Of a stretch of 59,180 bases of DNA, positions 18,426 to 25,835 are shown piece after piece (position 1 is the stretch's first letter; the number at the start of each line of letters is the position of its first letter). The DNA lies in contig DGUK01000055.1 of assembly GCA_002394635.1 (NCBI GenBank), forward strand, positions 1 to 59,180, given 5' to 3'. Under the pieces are notes generated by a model. The model had not been told where the DNA came from. It made no database searches and saw only the letters and a list, made by a program, of their open reading frames with translations. Source of the DNA: Faecalitalea sp. UBA4312 (GTDB taxonomy: Bacteria; Bacillota_I; Bacilli_A; Erysipelotrichales; Erysipelotrichaceae). A program made the translations under genes and the position numbers.

Positions 18426-19199
18426 ATGGGAAAGATTATCGCAATTGCTAATCAAAAAGGCGGGGTCGGAAAGACGACCACAGCCATTAATTTATCCAGT
18501 GGATTAACATATCAAGGAAAAAGTGTTTTATTGGTGGATCTCGATCCACAGGCTAATGCTACGCACGGATTGTTGAGTTTGGGAGAAAGCTATCAGGAGA
18601 ATTCCTATACAGTCATGATGGAAGAAGCAGATATCCGTAAAGCAATCGTTCACAAGGAACAGCCGAAGATGGATATTCTTCCATCTAATATGAGTTTGGC
18701 TGGAGCCGAACTGGTCATGGATAAGATTGATCCCGGAAAAGAAGCTTTATTGAAAAATCAGCTGGCAAAGGTGCAGGAGGAATACGATTTTATCATTATA
18801 GACTGTCCGCCTTCCTTGGGCTTGTTGACAACCAATGCGCTGACGGCAGCAGATAGTGTACTAATTCCTGTTCAATGTGAATATTATGCCCTGGAAGGTG
18901 TCACACAGCTTTTATTAACGATCCGACTTGTCCAGAAAACGTACAATCCGGCGTTACGTATTGAAGGTATTTTACTGACGATGTTTGATATTCGTACCAA
19001 ATTGAGTGTGGAGGTATCCAAGGAGGTTCGTCAAAATTTTGTCCGTCAGGTCTATCAGATAGCCATTCCGCGGAATGTGAAGCTTTCAGAAGCACCGAGC
19101 CGCAGTTTATCGATCTTCGAATATGATCCGAAGTGTTCCGGTGCACAGGCTTACCAGCAGTTAACAGAAGAACTGATCAAAAGAAATAAGAGGGGATAA
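18426..19199 (+). CDS. parA: Chromosome partitioning ATPase ParA (Soj)
   Basis: This 257-residue ParA/Soj ATPase works with ParB in origin segregation and controls DnaA activity. The deviant Walker A is KGGVGKTT near residues 11-18, with DLDPQANAT and the IIIDCPPSLG Walker B region following. Length matches chromosomal Soj. It begins 5 nt after rsmG and ends 3 nt before parB, so it is one operon. Confidence 0.95.
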   Translation: MGKIIAIANQKGGVGKTTTAINLSSGLTYQGKSVLLVDLDPQANATHGLLSLGESYQENSYTVMMEEADIRKAIVHKEQPKMDILPSNMSLAGAELVMDKIDPGKEALLKNQLAKVQEEYDFIIIDCPPSLGLLTTNALTAADSVLIPVQCEYYALEGVTQLLLTIRLVQKTYNPALRIEGILLTMFDIRTKLSVEVSKEVRQNFVRQVYQIAIPRNVKLSEAPSRSLSIFEYDPKCSGAQAYQQLTEELIKRNKRG

Positions 19200-19201
19200 A
19201 T

Positions 19202-20068
19202 ATGGAAAACGAAAACAACCGTTTGGGACGAGGATTGAATTCTTTGTTTGGACAGGATGTTTCCAAGATGCTGGATGATATCCAGAATGGAACCGACAGC
19301 CGTGACCAGTTGATGATACCGGTCGATGACATTCGTCCGAATCCGTACCAGCCACGAAAGATCTTTAATCGTGAAGCAATGGAAGAATTAAGTCAATCCA
19401 TTCAGCAGCATGGCGTATTTACTCCGATATTGGTTAAAAAATCCATTTCCGGCTATGAATTGATTGCCGGAGAACGTCGCTGGCGTGCTTCCAAAATGGC
19501 CGGCTTGAGTGATATTCCAGCTATTATCGTTGATTTCGACGACCAGCAGATGATGGAAATTGCTTTATTGGAGAATATCCAGAGAGAGGATCTGAACATA
19601 ATCGAGGAGGCCAAGGCGTATGAACAGCTGATCCAGCGCTTAAACTATACGCAGGAACAATTGGCCCACCGTGTAGGAAAATCAAGAGAACACATTACCA
19701 ACACGATGCGTTTATTAAAGCTTCCGGATCAGATCCAGGATTATGTCATTGCTAAAAAATTAAGTATGGGACATGCACGTGCACTTCTTGGAATCAAGGA
19801 TGAAAAGGAAATGATTAAGATTGCCAAACAGGCAATCAGTCAAGGATATTCTGTACGTAAAGTGGAACAGGTTGTTAAAAAGCGAAACGCAATCAAGGAA
19901 GAAAAGCCAAAGGAAGATCTGTATATCAAAGAAGCAAAGCGTGTTCTTGAGGAGTATTTTCAGACAAGCATATCTATCGGTACGCATAATATATCGATCC
20001 ACTATGAGGATCACGAGGATCTGAACCGGATACTTGAGATTCTTGATTTATTAGAAAAAGAAGATTAA
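19202..20068 (+). CDS. parB: Chromosome partitioning CTPase/DNA-binding protein ParB (Spo0J)
   Basis: This 288-residue ParB binds parS sites and slides as a CTP-dependent clamp. The N-terminal ParA-contact region (RLGRGLNSLF), PNPYQPRK, the CTP-binding GERRWRA box, ENIQREDLN and a central helix-turn-helix (TQEQLAHRVGKSREHITNTMRL) are all visible. The C-terminal dimerisation segment follows. No parS palindrome was found in this window. Confidence 0.95.
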   Translation: MENENNRLGRGLNSLFGQDVSKMLDDIQNGTDSRDQLMIPVDDIRPNPYQPRKIFNREAMEELSQSIQQHGVFTPILVKKSISGYELIAGERRWRASKMAGLSDIPAIIVDFDDQQMMEIALLENIQREDLNIIEEAKAYEQLIQRLNYTQEQLAHRVGKSREHITNTMRLLKLPDQIQDYVIAKKLSMGHARALLGIKDEKEMIKIAKQAISQGYSVRKVEQVVKKRNAIKEEKPKEDLYIKEAKRVLEEYFQTSISIGTHNISIHYEDHEDLNRILEILDLLEKED

Positions 20069-20102
20069 AGTCATAATGAGAGTCAGTTATTATGACTTTT
20101 TT
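20067..20102 (+). terminator. Intrinsic terminator after parB
   Basis: An 11-bp stem (AAAGTCATAAT with ATTATGACTTT) has an 11-nt loop and T6, and begins within the parB stop codon. Confidence 0.85.
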
Positions 20103-20156
20103 AACGGCTTTCAAAGAAATAATTTGTCAAAAGCTACAAAAAAAGGAAGAATCGTG

Positions 20157-20162
20157 TATAAT
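20157..20162 (+). promoter_or_regulatory. -10 box of glmS
   Basis: A perfect TATAAT lies 35 nt before the ribozyme cleavage site, putting the start point near 20169. The -35 is weak. Confidence 0.5.
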
Positions 20163-20190
20163 ACTAACAAATCATGGAGACGTAAGATGA

Positions 20191-20312
20191 AGCGCCAGGA
20201 CTGCTTGTACAGTTGACGAGGGCCAGATTTATCGAAAGATTCGGCGGATGATCTGGGGATTGATACGATCCAAAGGAAGGCAAAAACAGCTTGTGAAAGC
20301 TGAACAAATTTT
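20191..20312 (+). ncRNA. glmS ribozyme/riboswitch
   Basis: The sequence carries the hallmark blocks of the glucosamine-6-phosphate-activated ribozyme: AGCGCCAGGACTG at the cleavage site, AGTTGACGAGG, and TTTATCGA...TTCGGCGG. Cleavage is expected between A20191 and G20192. Stems are visible: P2 (ACTG/CAGT), P2.1 (CCAGAT at 20223-20228 with ATCTGG at 20250-20255), a P3-like GGAT/ATCC, and P4 (CAGCTT/AAGCTG at 20287-20302). In this class, GlcN6P triggers self-cleavage and mRNA decay, giving feedback on the enzyme encoded downstream. The 3' limit is approximate. Confidence 0.93.
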
Positions 20313-20319
20313 TCCAGGT

Positions 20320-20352
20320 ATCCTCCATGATAAACACAAGGAGGATTTTTTT
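20320..20352 (+). promoter_or_regulatory. SD-sequestering, terminator-like hairpin before glmS
   Basis: ATCCTCC (20320-20326) pairs with GGAGGAT (20340-20346) across a 13-nt loop, and T7 (20346-20352) follows directly before the ATG. The right arm contains the glmS Shine-Dalgarno AGGAGG (20339-20344), so the helix would hide the ribosome site and also resembles a terminator. Confidence 0.6.
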
Positions 20353-22161
20353 ATGTGTGGAATTACAGGATTTACAGGGGAAGTGAGAGCTTTACCTATT
20401 TTATTGCGCGGTCTGGAATCACTAGAGTACCGCGGCTATGATTCAGCCGGAGTGACTTTGGTCAGTGACAAAGGACTGGTTACTGAAAAACAAAAAGGAA
20501 GACTGGCGGATCTAGAAGCTTCTCTGGATCTGGATGCGCATTCCCAGACGACCGGCATTGGTCATACACGGTGGGCAACGCATGGAATACCGAGCCAGCT
20601 AAACTCACATCCGCATACCAATGAAGCAGAAACAATCTCTATCGTTCATAATGGGATCATTGAAAATTATCAGACATTAAAAGAAGAGCTGATCAAGAAA
20701 GGCTATATCTTTCATTCACAAACTGACAGTGAAACGATCGTGCACCTGATTGATTATTACTACCAGGGCGATATGATGGAGGCCATCGGAAAAACAGTGA
20801 AGAAACTGGAAGGATCTTATGCTATCTGCGTGGTGACAACAGAACATCCGGATGAGGTTTACGTTGCTAAATCCCAAAGTCCGATGATCGTCGGCATGGC
20901 AGATGACGGAACATATTGTGCCAGCGATATTCCGGCTATCCTTGAATATACAAAAGATGTGATCATTCTGGAGGATGGCCAAATGGCAAAGCTGACACCA
21001 CATTCGGTTCAGATCCTGGATTTTGAATGCAATCCTTTGAAAGTGGAGTTTACACATATCCCTTACGATATGACAGCAGCGCAAAAGGGCGGTTATGATA
21101 CCTTTATGCTCAAAGAAATCTATGAACAGCCGGAAGCTATCCGGGAAACGTTACGGGGTCGTGTGGAACATGGAAAAATCGTATTGCCACAGCTGGATTC
21201 CATTGATATGTCAGATATCCAGTATGTTCATTTGGTTGCGTGTGGTACAGCGTATCATGCGTGTCTGTATGCACAATCTCTGATCCAGCAATGGCTGGAT
21301 CGGATCGTTACTTGTGTACCGGCCAGTGAATTCCGTTACGGTTATCATCATGTGGATGAAAAAACTTTGTGTATCTTTGTTACACAGTCTGGAGAAACCG
21401 CAGATACATTGGCTGCTTTAAAAATGTGCAAAGAGAAAAAAGGAAAGACCATTGCCATTTCCAATGTATTGGGATCTTCTATTTCCCGTATTGCCGATGA
21501 AACGCTGTATACGTGTGCTGGACCGGAAATTGCGGTAGCGAGCACCAAAGCGTTTACGACCCAGCTGGTACTGTTGACATTAGTTGTGTTAAAACTGGCT
21601 GAAAAAATGAATAAAGCACCGAAAGATGAAGATGTTATTCTCGCTGACTTAATGCGAATGCCGAAAATTGTGGAAGAGATGCTGGCATTGGATGGAACGA
21701 TGAAGAAATATGCGGATTTTCTACAGGATCAGCACGATGCATACTTTATCGGCCGCCAGATGGACTACATCAGCGTACAAGAGGGTGCTTTAAAGCTGAA
21801 GGAAATCTCCTATGTTCATGCCGATGCATATTATGCCGGTGAATTGAAACACGGTTCCATCGCTTTGATTGAAGAAAATACCGTGGTCATCGCGCTGGCT
21901 ACACAGCCAGAAGTAGCTGCTAAAACGATTTCCAATATTGAGGAAACGATTGCTCGTGGAGCCAATGTCATCTTGATCACAACCCAGAATCAGGAAGCAC
22001 CGGGATTTAAAAATATTATCCGGATCCCGGATGTCCATCCGGTATTAGCTAACATTCCGGTTACGGTACTGACGCAGCTGTTTGCGTATTATGGGGCTGT
22101 GCTGAAGGGCAGAGATGTAGACAAACCACGGAATCTGGCAAAATCGGTAACCGTTGAATAG
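20353..22161 (+). CDS. glmS: Glutamine-fructose-6-phosphate aminotransferase
   Basis: This 602-residue enzyme makes glucosamine-6-phosphate from fructose-6-phosphate and glutamine, the first step of amino-sugar synthesis for peptidoglycan. After removal of Met, the N-terminal Cys (MCGITGFTG) is the glutaminase nucleophile. Two SIS sugar-isomerase domains follow (SQSGETADTLAAL and VASTKAFTTQL), and the conserved C-terminus DKPRNLAKSVTVE is intact. An in-frame ATG at 20248 is rejected because it lies inside the ribozyme and adds 35 unrelated residues. glmU, which acts later in the same pathway, is at 31.3 kb. Confidence 0.97.
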   Translation: MCGITGFTGEVRALPILLRGLESLEYRGYDSAGVTLVSDKGLVTEKQKGRLADLEASLDLDAHSQTTGIGHTRWATHGIPSQLNSHPHTNEAETISIVHNGIIENYQTLKEELIKKGYIFHSQTDSETIVHLIDYYYQGDMMEAIGKTVKKLEGSYAICVVTTEHPDEVYVAKSQSPMIVGMADDGTYCASDIPAILEYTKDVIILEDGQMAKLTPHSVQILDFECNPLKVEFTHIPYDMTAAQKGGYDTFMLKEIYEQPEAIRETLRGRVEHGKIVLPQLDSIDMSDIQYVHLVACGTAYHACLYAQSLIQQWLDRIVTCVPASEFRYGYHHVDEKTLCIFVTQSGETADTLAALKMCKEKKGKTIAISNVLGSSISRIADETLYTCAGPEIAVASTKAFTTQLVLLTLVVLKLAEKMNKAPKDEDVILADLMRMPKIVEEMLALDGTMKKYADFLQDQHDAYFIGRQMDYISVQEGALKLKEISYVHADAYYAGELKHGSIALIEENTVVIALATQPEVAAKTISNIEETIARGANVILITTQNQEAPGFKNIIRIPDVHPVLANIPVTVLTQLFAYYGAVLKGRDVDKPRNLAKSVTVE

Positions 22162-22166
22162 ATAAA

Positions 22167-22200
22167 AAAAGTATAGATGAAATCATCTATACTTTTATTT
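22167..22200. terminator. Bidirectional terminator between glmS and DUF5662 gene
   Basis: AAAAGTATAGATGA pairs with TCATCTATACTTTT. The T-rich right side serves the plus strand and the A-rich left side serves the minus strand. Confidence 0.85.
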
Positions 22201-22708
22201 TTTTCACAATATAATAAATTGTATCATCCAGTCCGTGAATGGAAAGATATTCCAGAAGATGATAGATCAGTGCATCGGTCTCTGGATGGATCTTCACATA
22301 GTTTTTACCATTAATATAATAATCCAGCGCACTACGGTCTGTATATTTATCTCCCTGATAGATCATGCTGGCGGCAACCCGGTCACAGAACATTTCAATA
22401 ACATAATTGGTTGGCATCTTACAGGCATATAAGCCGTCTTTGTTGAAATCCAGCCAATATTCCCAATGGTGTTTATTTCGTCCCTTATGATGCAGCCATC
22501 CCAGGGAATAGCCCTTTTCTTCTTTTTCTGCATCGATCGGTGAGCGGAATCCCTGATAGTAATGAAATCCTGTTTTTAATTCAACGTAGGAGTATTTACT
22601 GAGATCATGCAAAATGCCCTGTTTATAAAGATGGCATCGGAAACAAAGCTTTGTCACAAGTTTCTTATGTTGGTTAATCGTTTTTAAATGACTTATCACT
22701 TTATTCAT
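22187..22708 (-). CDS. DUF5662 family protein
   Basis: This 173-residue protein matches the DUF5662 family of Firmicutes and phages. Characteristic histidine-rich stretches are GILHDLSKYS, GWLHHKGRNKHHWEYW and FCDRVAAS. The HD/HH pattern suggests a metal-dependent HD-like hydrolase fold, but no activity is established. A promoter (TTGAAT, 17-bp spacer, TATATT at 22720-22715) ends 6 nt before the ATG and there is no real Shine-Dalgarno, so the mRNA is predicted to be leaderless. It converges with glmS. Confidence 0.8.
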   Translation of the reverse strand: MNKVISHLKTINQHKKLVTKLCFRCHLYKQGILHDLSKYSYVELKTGFHYYQGFRSPIDAEKEEKGYSLGWLHHKGRNKHHWEYWLDFNKDGLYACKMPTNYVIEMFCDRVAASMIYQGDKYTDRSALDYYINGKNYVKIHPETDALIYHLLEYLSIHGLDDTIYYIVKKIKV

Positions 22709-22714
22709 GCCTAC

Positions 22715-22743
22715 AATATACGCTACTTTTTAGGCAGATTCAA
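22715..22743 (-). promoter_or_regulatory. Promoter of DUF5662 gene (predicted leaderless)
   Basis: On the minus strand TTGAAT (22743-22738), a 17-bp spacer and TATATT (22720-22715) are followed by 6 nt and the ATG. It overlaps the 3' end of the CBS gene. Confidence 0.6.
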
Positions 22744-23182
22744 TCTTGTTCTGTTTCTCTATTTCCTTTCTGACGATAGGCTCGATCTGAGCCGCTTCTT
22801 TCATCAAATAGGCCAGGATGGCCTGCCTTGTCACAATGCCGATAAAAATGTTACGATCATCAACAATCGGAACATAATTCTGTTTCAAAGACTGTTGAAA
22901 CAAATCCTCCAGAGAGACATCGATGGTACAGGCAGGAATATAATCTTTTCGGATCAGCTTGGATAACTGTGTTTGTGTAGTTGGTTTGTCAGATACCAAA
23001 ATATGCCAAAGAAAATCTCCTTCACTGATACTACCTACATATTCACCGGACTTATTGATGACCGGCATCGATGTAAAAGCGTGTTGTTTCATATAGTCAA
23101 GACCATCCTGAACGGACAGATTATCATAGAAAAAAGACACATCGTCTTTTGGTTTTAAAAATAATAGTACATTTTCAACCAT
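22730..23182 (-). CDS. CBS-domain pair protein (CbpB/DarB-like)
   Basis: This 150-residue protein consists almost only of two CBS motifs (about 20-75 and 85-140), the fold that binds adenine nucleotides. It contains the typical TSMPVINKSGEYVGSISEGDFL and IVDDRNIFIGIVTRQ segments. Size and architecture resemble the c-di-AMP receptor DarB/CbpB, which links c-di-AMP to Rel, but the ligand is unproven. AGGTG precedes the ATG. It is divergent from the response regulator and shares an upstream region containing a palindrome. Confidence 0.8.
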   Translation of the reverse strand: MVENVLLFLKPKDDVSFFYDNLSVQDGLDYMKQHAFTSMPVINKSGEYVGSISEGDFLWHILVSDKPTTQTQLSKLIRKDYIPACTIDVSLEDLFQQSLKQNYVPIVDDRNIFIGIVTRQAILAYLMKEAAQIEPIVRKEIEKQNKIESA

Positions 23183-23247
23183 AATAATTCACCTCAAACT
23201 TCAAAATCATTGTACTGTATCAATTTATGAAGAAAATCAAACAATTG

Positions 23248-23262
23248 TGGGAACGATTCCCA
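23248..23262. promoter_or_regulatory. Palindrome between CBS gene and response regulator
   Basis: TGGGAA-CGA-TTCCCA is a perfect 15-bp inverted repeat between the two divergent promoters, and a candidate shared operator. Confidence 0.4.
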
Positions 23263-23301
23263 TTTTCTAACAGAAATGTAAGAATATATTAAATAAGTGT
23301 A

Positions 23302-23310
23302 TGTTATACT
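23302..23310 (+). promoter_or_regulatory. Extended -10 of response regulator (predicted leaderless)
   Basis: TGTTATACT ends 6 nt before the ATG. TGTAAGAA at 23277-23284, at the -35 position, matches the motif repeated before the ABC transporter. Confidence 0.65.
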
Positions 23311-23316
23311 TTCAGT

Positions 23317-23988
23317 ATGTATAACATATTTGTTGTAGAAGATGATCCTGTCATTGCTTTAAAAGTCAAAGAGCATTTGGAATCATGGGATTTGACAGTA
23401 ACTTGTGTTAAGGATTTTTATCATGTGATCGAAGAATTTGTGGCAAGTAAAGCGGATCTGGTTTTGATGGATATTCGTTTGCCATATCTTAATGGTTATC
23501 AGTGGACCAGCCGTATTCGTCAGATTTCCTCGGTACCTGTTATTTTTGTTTCCAGTGCCGATGATAATATGAATGTGATCATGGCCTTGAGCCAGGGAGC
23601 GGACGATTTTATTACCAAGCCGTTTGAACTGGAGATCCTTACAGCCAAAGTACAAGCGTTATTACGGCGAACGTATGATTTCGCCGGAAAATCCTTGATA
23701 TTGGAACACAAAGGAGTGCGCTTTTTGGTGGATGAGAATAAAGTGATCTATGAGGCCGAGGATGTTGAATTAACAAAGAATGAAGCTAAGATCTTGCGGT
23801 TATTGATGGAAAAAAAGAACAAAATTGTCTATCGGGATACATTGATGGAATATCTATGGAAAACGGACAGCTATGTGGATGAAAATGCGTTGAGCGTAAA
23901 TGTCAACCGTCTACGAAAGAAATTGGAATCCATCGGGGTTTTGAATTATATTCAGACAAAAAAAGGACAAGGATATACGATATGTTGA
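23317..23988 (+). CDS. OmpR/PhoB-family response regulator (BceR-like)
   Basis: This 223-residue regulator has a receiver domain (1-120) with acidic pocket E8/D9, phosphorylation site D52 (LMDIRLP) and the conserved lysine in ITKPFE. A winged-helix DNA-binding domain follows (about 130-223, ending in RLRKKLESIG...GYTIC). It pairs with the kinase that overlaps its end and with an ABC transporter downstream, the standard Bce-type arrangement for antimicrobial peptide detection. No Shine-Dalgarno is present; the -10 box abuts the start. Confidence 0.9.
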   Translation: MYNIFVVEDDPVIALKVKEHLESWDLTVTCVKDFYHVIEEFVASKADLVLMDIRLPYLNGYQWTSRIRQISSVPVIFVSSADDNMNVIMALSQGADDFITKPFELEILTAKVQALLRRTYDFAGKSLILEHKGVRFLVDENKVIYEAEDVELTKNEAKILRLLMEKKNKIVYRDTLMEYLWKTDSYVDENALSVNVNRLRKKLESIGVLNYIQTKKGQGYTIC

Positions 23989-24959
23989 TGAAAGAATATA
24001 TAAAAGATCATCGGCATGTCTTGTTTGTGGCTTTTCTTTGTATATTGACAGGATGGGGCATGCTGGCTCTTTATAATGTAGAAAAAGAGGCAATCCTGTA
24101 CACAATCGTCTTGATCGTTGTGATTTTGTTGTTGTATACAATAACAGACTATAGAAGATATAAAAAACAGCATGAGCAGATGAAACAGATATTGAACAGC
24201 TACAGGATAACCGATTGGTTTCCAAATTCCACATTGATGCAAAGAGATATGCTGGCTATCCTTGATCTTCTTGAAAAAGAACGAATGAAGGATATGGAAA
24301 ACTATGATCGTCAAAAGGATCAGCTACAGGATTATTTTTCTTTATGGGCTCATCAGATCAAGCTTCCGATTGCTGCTCTAAAACTATTGTTGGAAGATGA
24401 GAACATTGACCGAAGTGAATGTCGGACACAGCTGCATCGTATCGAAACCTACAGTAATATGGCCATGGCCTATCTACGATTAAACAGTCTGCAGACGGAT
24501 TATCTGGTGAAAGAGTTGGCGTTAGATCCTTTGATCCGTCAATGTATACGTTCCTTTTCCGGGGAATGCATACGAAAAAAAATACGAATGCAGTTTACAG
24601 AAACGAATCAAACCGTTGTCAGTGATGAAAAATGGCTGGGTTTTGTACTGGAACAGCTATTATCCAATGCGATCAAATATTCTGAATATAAGGGCCTCAT
24701 CGAGATTTATATGGAGCAGAATACTCTGGTCATCCAAGATCATGGAAGAGGTATTGATGCAGCAGATCTGCATCGTGTCTTTGAAAAGGGATTTACCGGT
24801 GCCAATGGAAGGATCGAGACATCGGCCAGCGGAATCGGCTTATATTTATGTAAACAGATTACAGATCGGTTACACCATACCCTTGCCATAGAGTCTGATG
24901 TCGGACAGGGAACCATGGTGATGGTAGGACTGGATCAAATACAATATCGATTGGAATAG
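23982..24959 (+). CDS. Intramembrane-sensing histidine kinase (BceS-like)
   Basis: This 325-residue kinase has two closely spaced membrane helices (about 12-30 and 36-55) with almost no extracellular loop, which is typical of BceS-type kinases that sense via their transporter. The phospho-accepting histidine is H124 in LWAHQIKLPI. ATP-binding boxes follow (EQLLSNAIKYS, DHGRGID, ASGIGLYLCK). It overlaps the regulator by 7 nt; ATG 23988 is an alternative start. Confidence 0.88.
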   Translation: MLMKEYIKDHRHVLFVAFLCILTGWGMLALYNVEKEAILYTIVLIVVILLLYTITDYRRYKKQHEQMKQILNSYRITDWFPNSTLMQRDMLAILDLLEKERMKDMENYDRQKDQLQDYFSLWAHQIKLPIAALKLLLEDENIDRSECRTQLHRIETYSNMAMAYLRLNSLQTDYLVKELALDPLIRQCIRSFSGECIRKKIRMQFTETNQTVVSDEKWLGFVLEQLLSNAIKYSEYKGLIEIYMEQNTLVIQDHGRGIDAADLHRVFEKGFTGANGRIETSASGIGLYLCKQITDRLHHTLAIESDVGQGTMVMVGLDQIQYRLE

Positions 24960-24981
24960 GATATTCCAATCTTTCTTTTTT
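24949..24981 (+). terminator. Intrinsic terminator after the kinase
   Basis: GATTGGAATA pairs with TATTCCAATC around a GGA loop, followed by TTTCTTTTTT. It isolates the regulator/kinase pair from the transporter genes. Confidence 0.9.
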
Positions 24982-25017
24982 GTAAGAAAAGCGTTGGTTT
25001 TGTAAGGAAGTTCGATG
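24978..25017 (+). promoter_or_regulatory. Tandem regulator sites before bceAB-like genes
   Basis: TTTTGTAAG occurs twice with an exact 20-bp period (24978-24986 and 24998-25006), each followed by a similar A/G-rich segment and TGG. The period equals two helical turns, fitting a regulator dimer bound to direct repeats. Confidence 0.55.
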
Positions 25018-25038
25018 GTTGGCAAAAGAACCTTTGGG

Positions 25039-25044
25039 TAGAAT
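25039..25044 (+). promoter_or_regulatory. -10 box of the ABC transporter operon
   Basis: TAGAAT, with only a poor -35, lies downstream of the tandem repeats. This fits activation by the response regulator. Confidence 0.5.
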
Positions 25045-25067
25045 AAAAACAGTTAGGAGGAAATAAT

Positions 25068-25835
25068 ATGGAATTTCTAGATGTAAGAAATGTGAAAAAG
25101 ATATATTCATCGCGGTTTTCCATGCAGAAAGTACAAGCATTGACCAATGTCAGCTTTCAGGTAGAAAAAGGAGAATACGTAGCCATTATGGGAGAATCTG
25201 GCTCCGGAAAGACAACATTGCTGAATATTCTGGCTACACTGGATAAACCGACCAGTGGATCAGTCTATCTGGAGGGAAAAAATTTAGCTGAAATCAAAGA
25301 AAAGGAGATTGCAGCGTTCCGAAGAGAACATCTCGGCTTTGTGTTCCAGGATTTTCATCTATTGGAAACGTTCAGCAACCAGGATAATATATTTCTCCCT
25401 TTGGTTTTATCTAAAAAGAATTATGAAGAGATGCAAGCCCGCTTACTGCCTATTGCCAAAGAACTGGACATTCTTTCGATATTGAAGAAATATCCTTATG
25501 AAATATCCGGAGGGCAAAAACAGAGAGTGGCGGTAGCCAGAGCCCTTATCACTCAACCCGATCTTATCCTTGCCGATGAACCAACCGGGGCTCTGGATTC
25601 GCGGACGACCGAAGAACTATTATCGTTGTTTGAGAAGGTCAATCAGAATCAGCAGACGATATTGATGGTGACCCACTCCATCAAAGCGGCCAGTTATGCA
25701 GGGCGAGTACTCTTTATTAAAGATGGACAGATCTATCATCAGATTTATCGAGGAAACAAAACAAAAGAACAGATGTATCAGACGATATCCGAGACATTGA
25801 CGTTATTGGCAACAGGTGGTGGTGTCCGTGAATAG
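25068..25835 (+). CDS. BceA-like ABC transporter ATPase
   Basis: This 255-residue ATPase has Walker A (GESGSGKTT), Q-loop region (FVFQDFHLLE), signature (ISGGQKQRVAVARAL), Walker B (LILADEPTGALDS) and the switch histidine (VTHS). It belongs to the MacB/LolD/BceA group that powers peptide-antibiotic detoxification and signalling through the kinase. AGGAGG precedes the ATG. The permease gene overlaps its last codons. Confidence 0.9.
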   Translation: MEFLDVRNVKKIYSSRFSMQKVQALTNVSFQVEKGEYVAIMGESGSGKTTLLNILATLDKPTSGSVYLEGKNLAEIKEKEIAAFRREHLGFVFQDFHLLETFSNQDNIFLPLVLSKKNYEEMQARLLPIAKELDILSILKKYPYEISGGQKQRVAVARALITQPDLILADEPTGALDSRTTEELLSLFEKVNQNQQTILMVTHSIKAASYAGRVLFIKDGQIYHQIYRGNKTKEQMYQTISETLTLLATGGGVRE

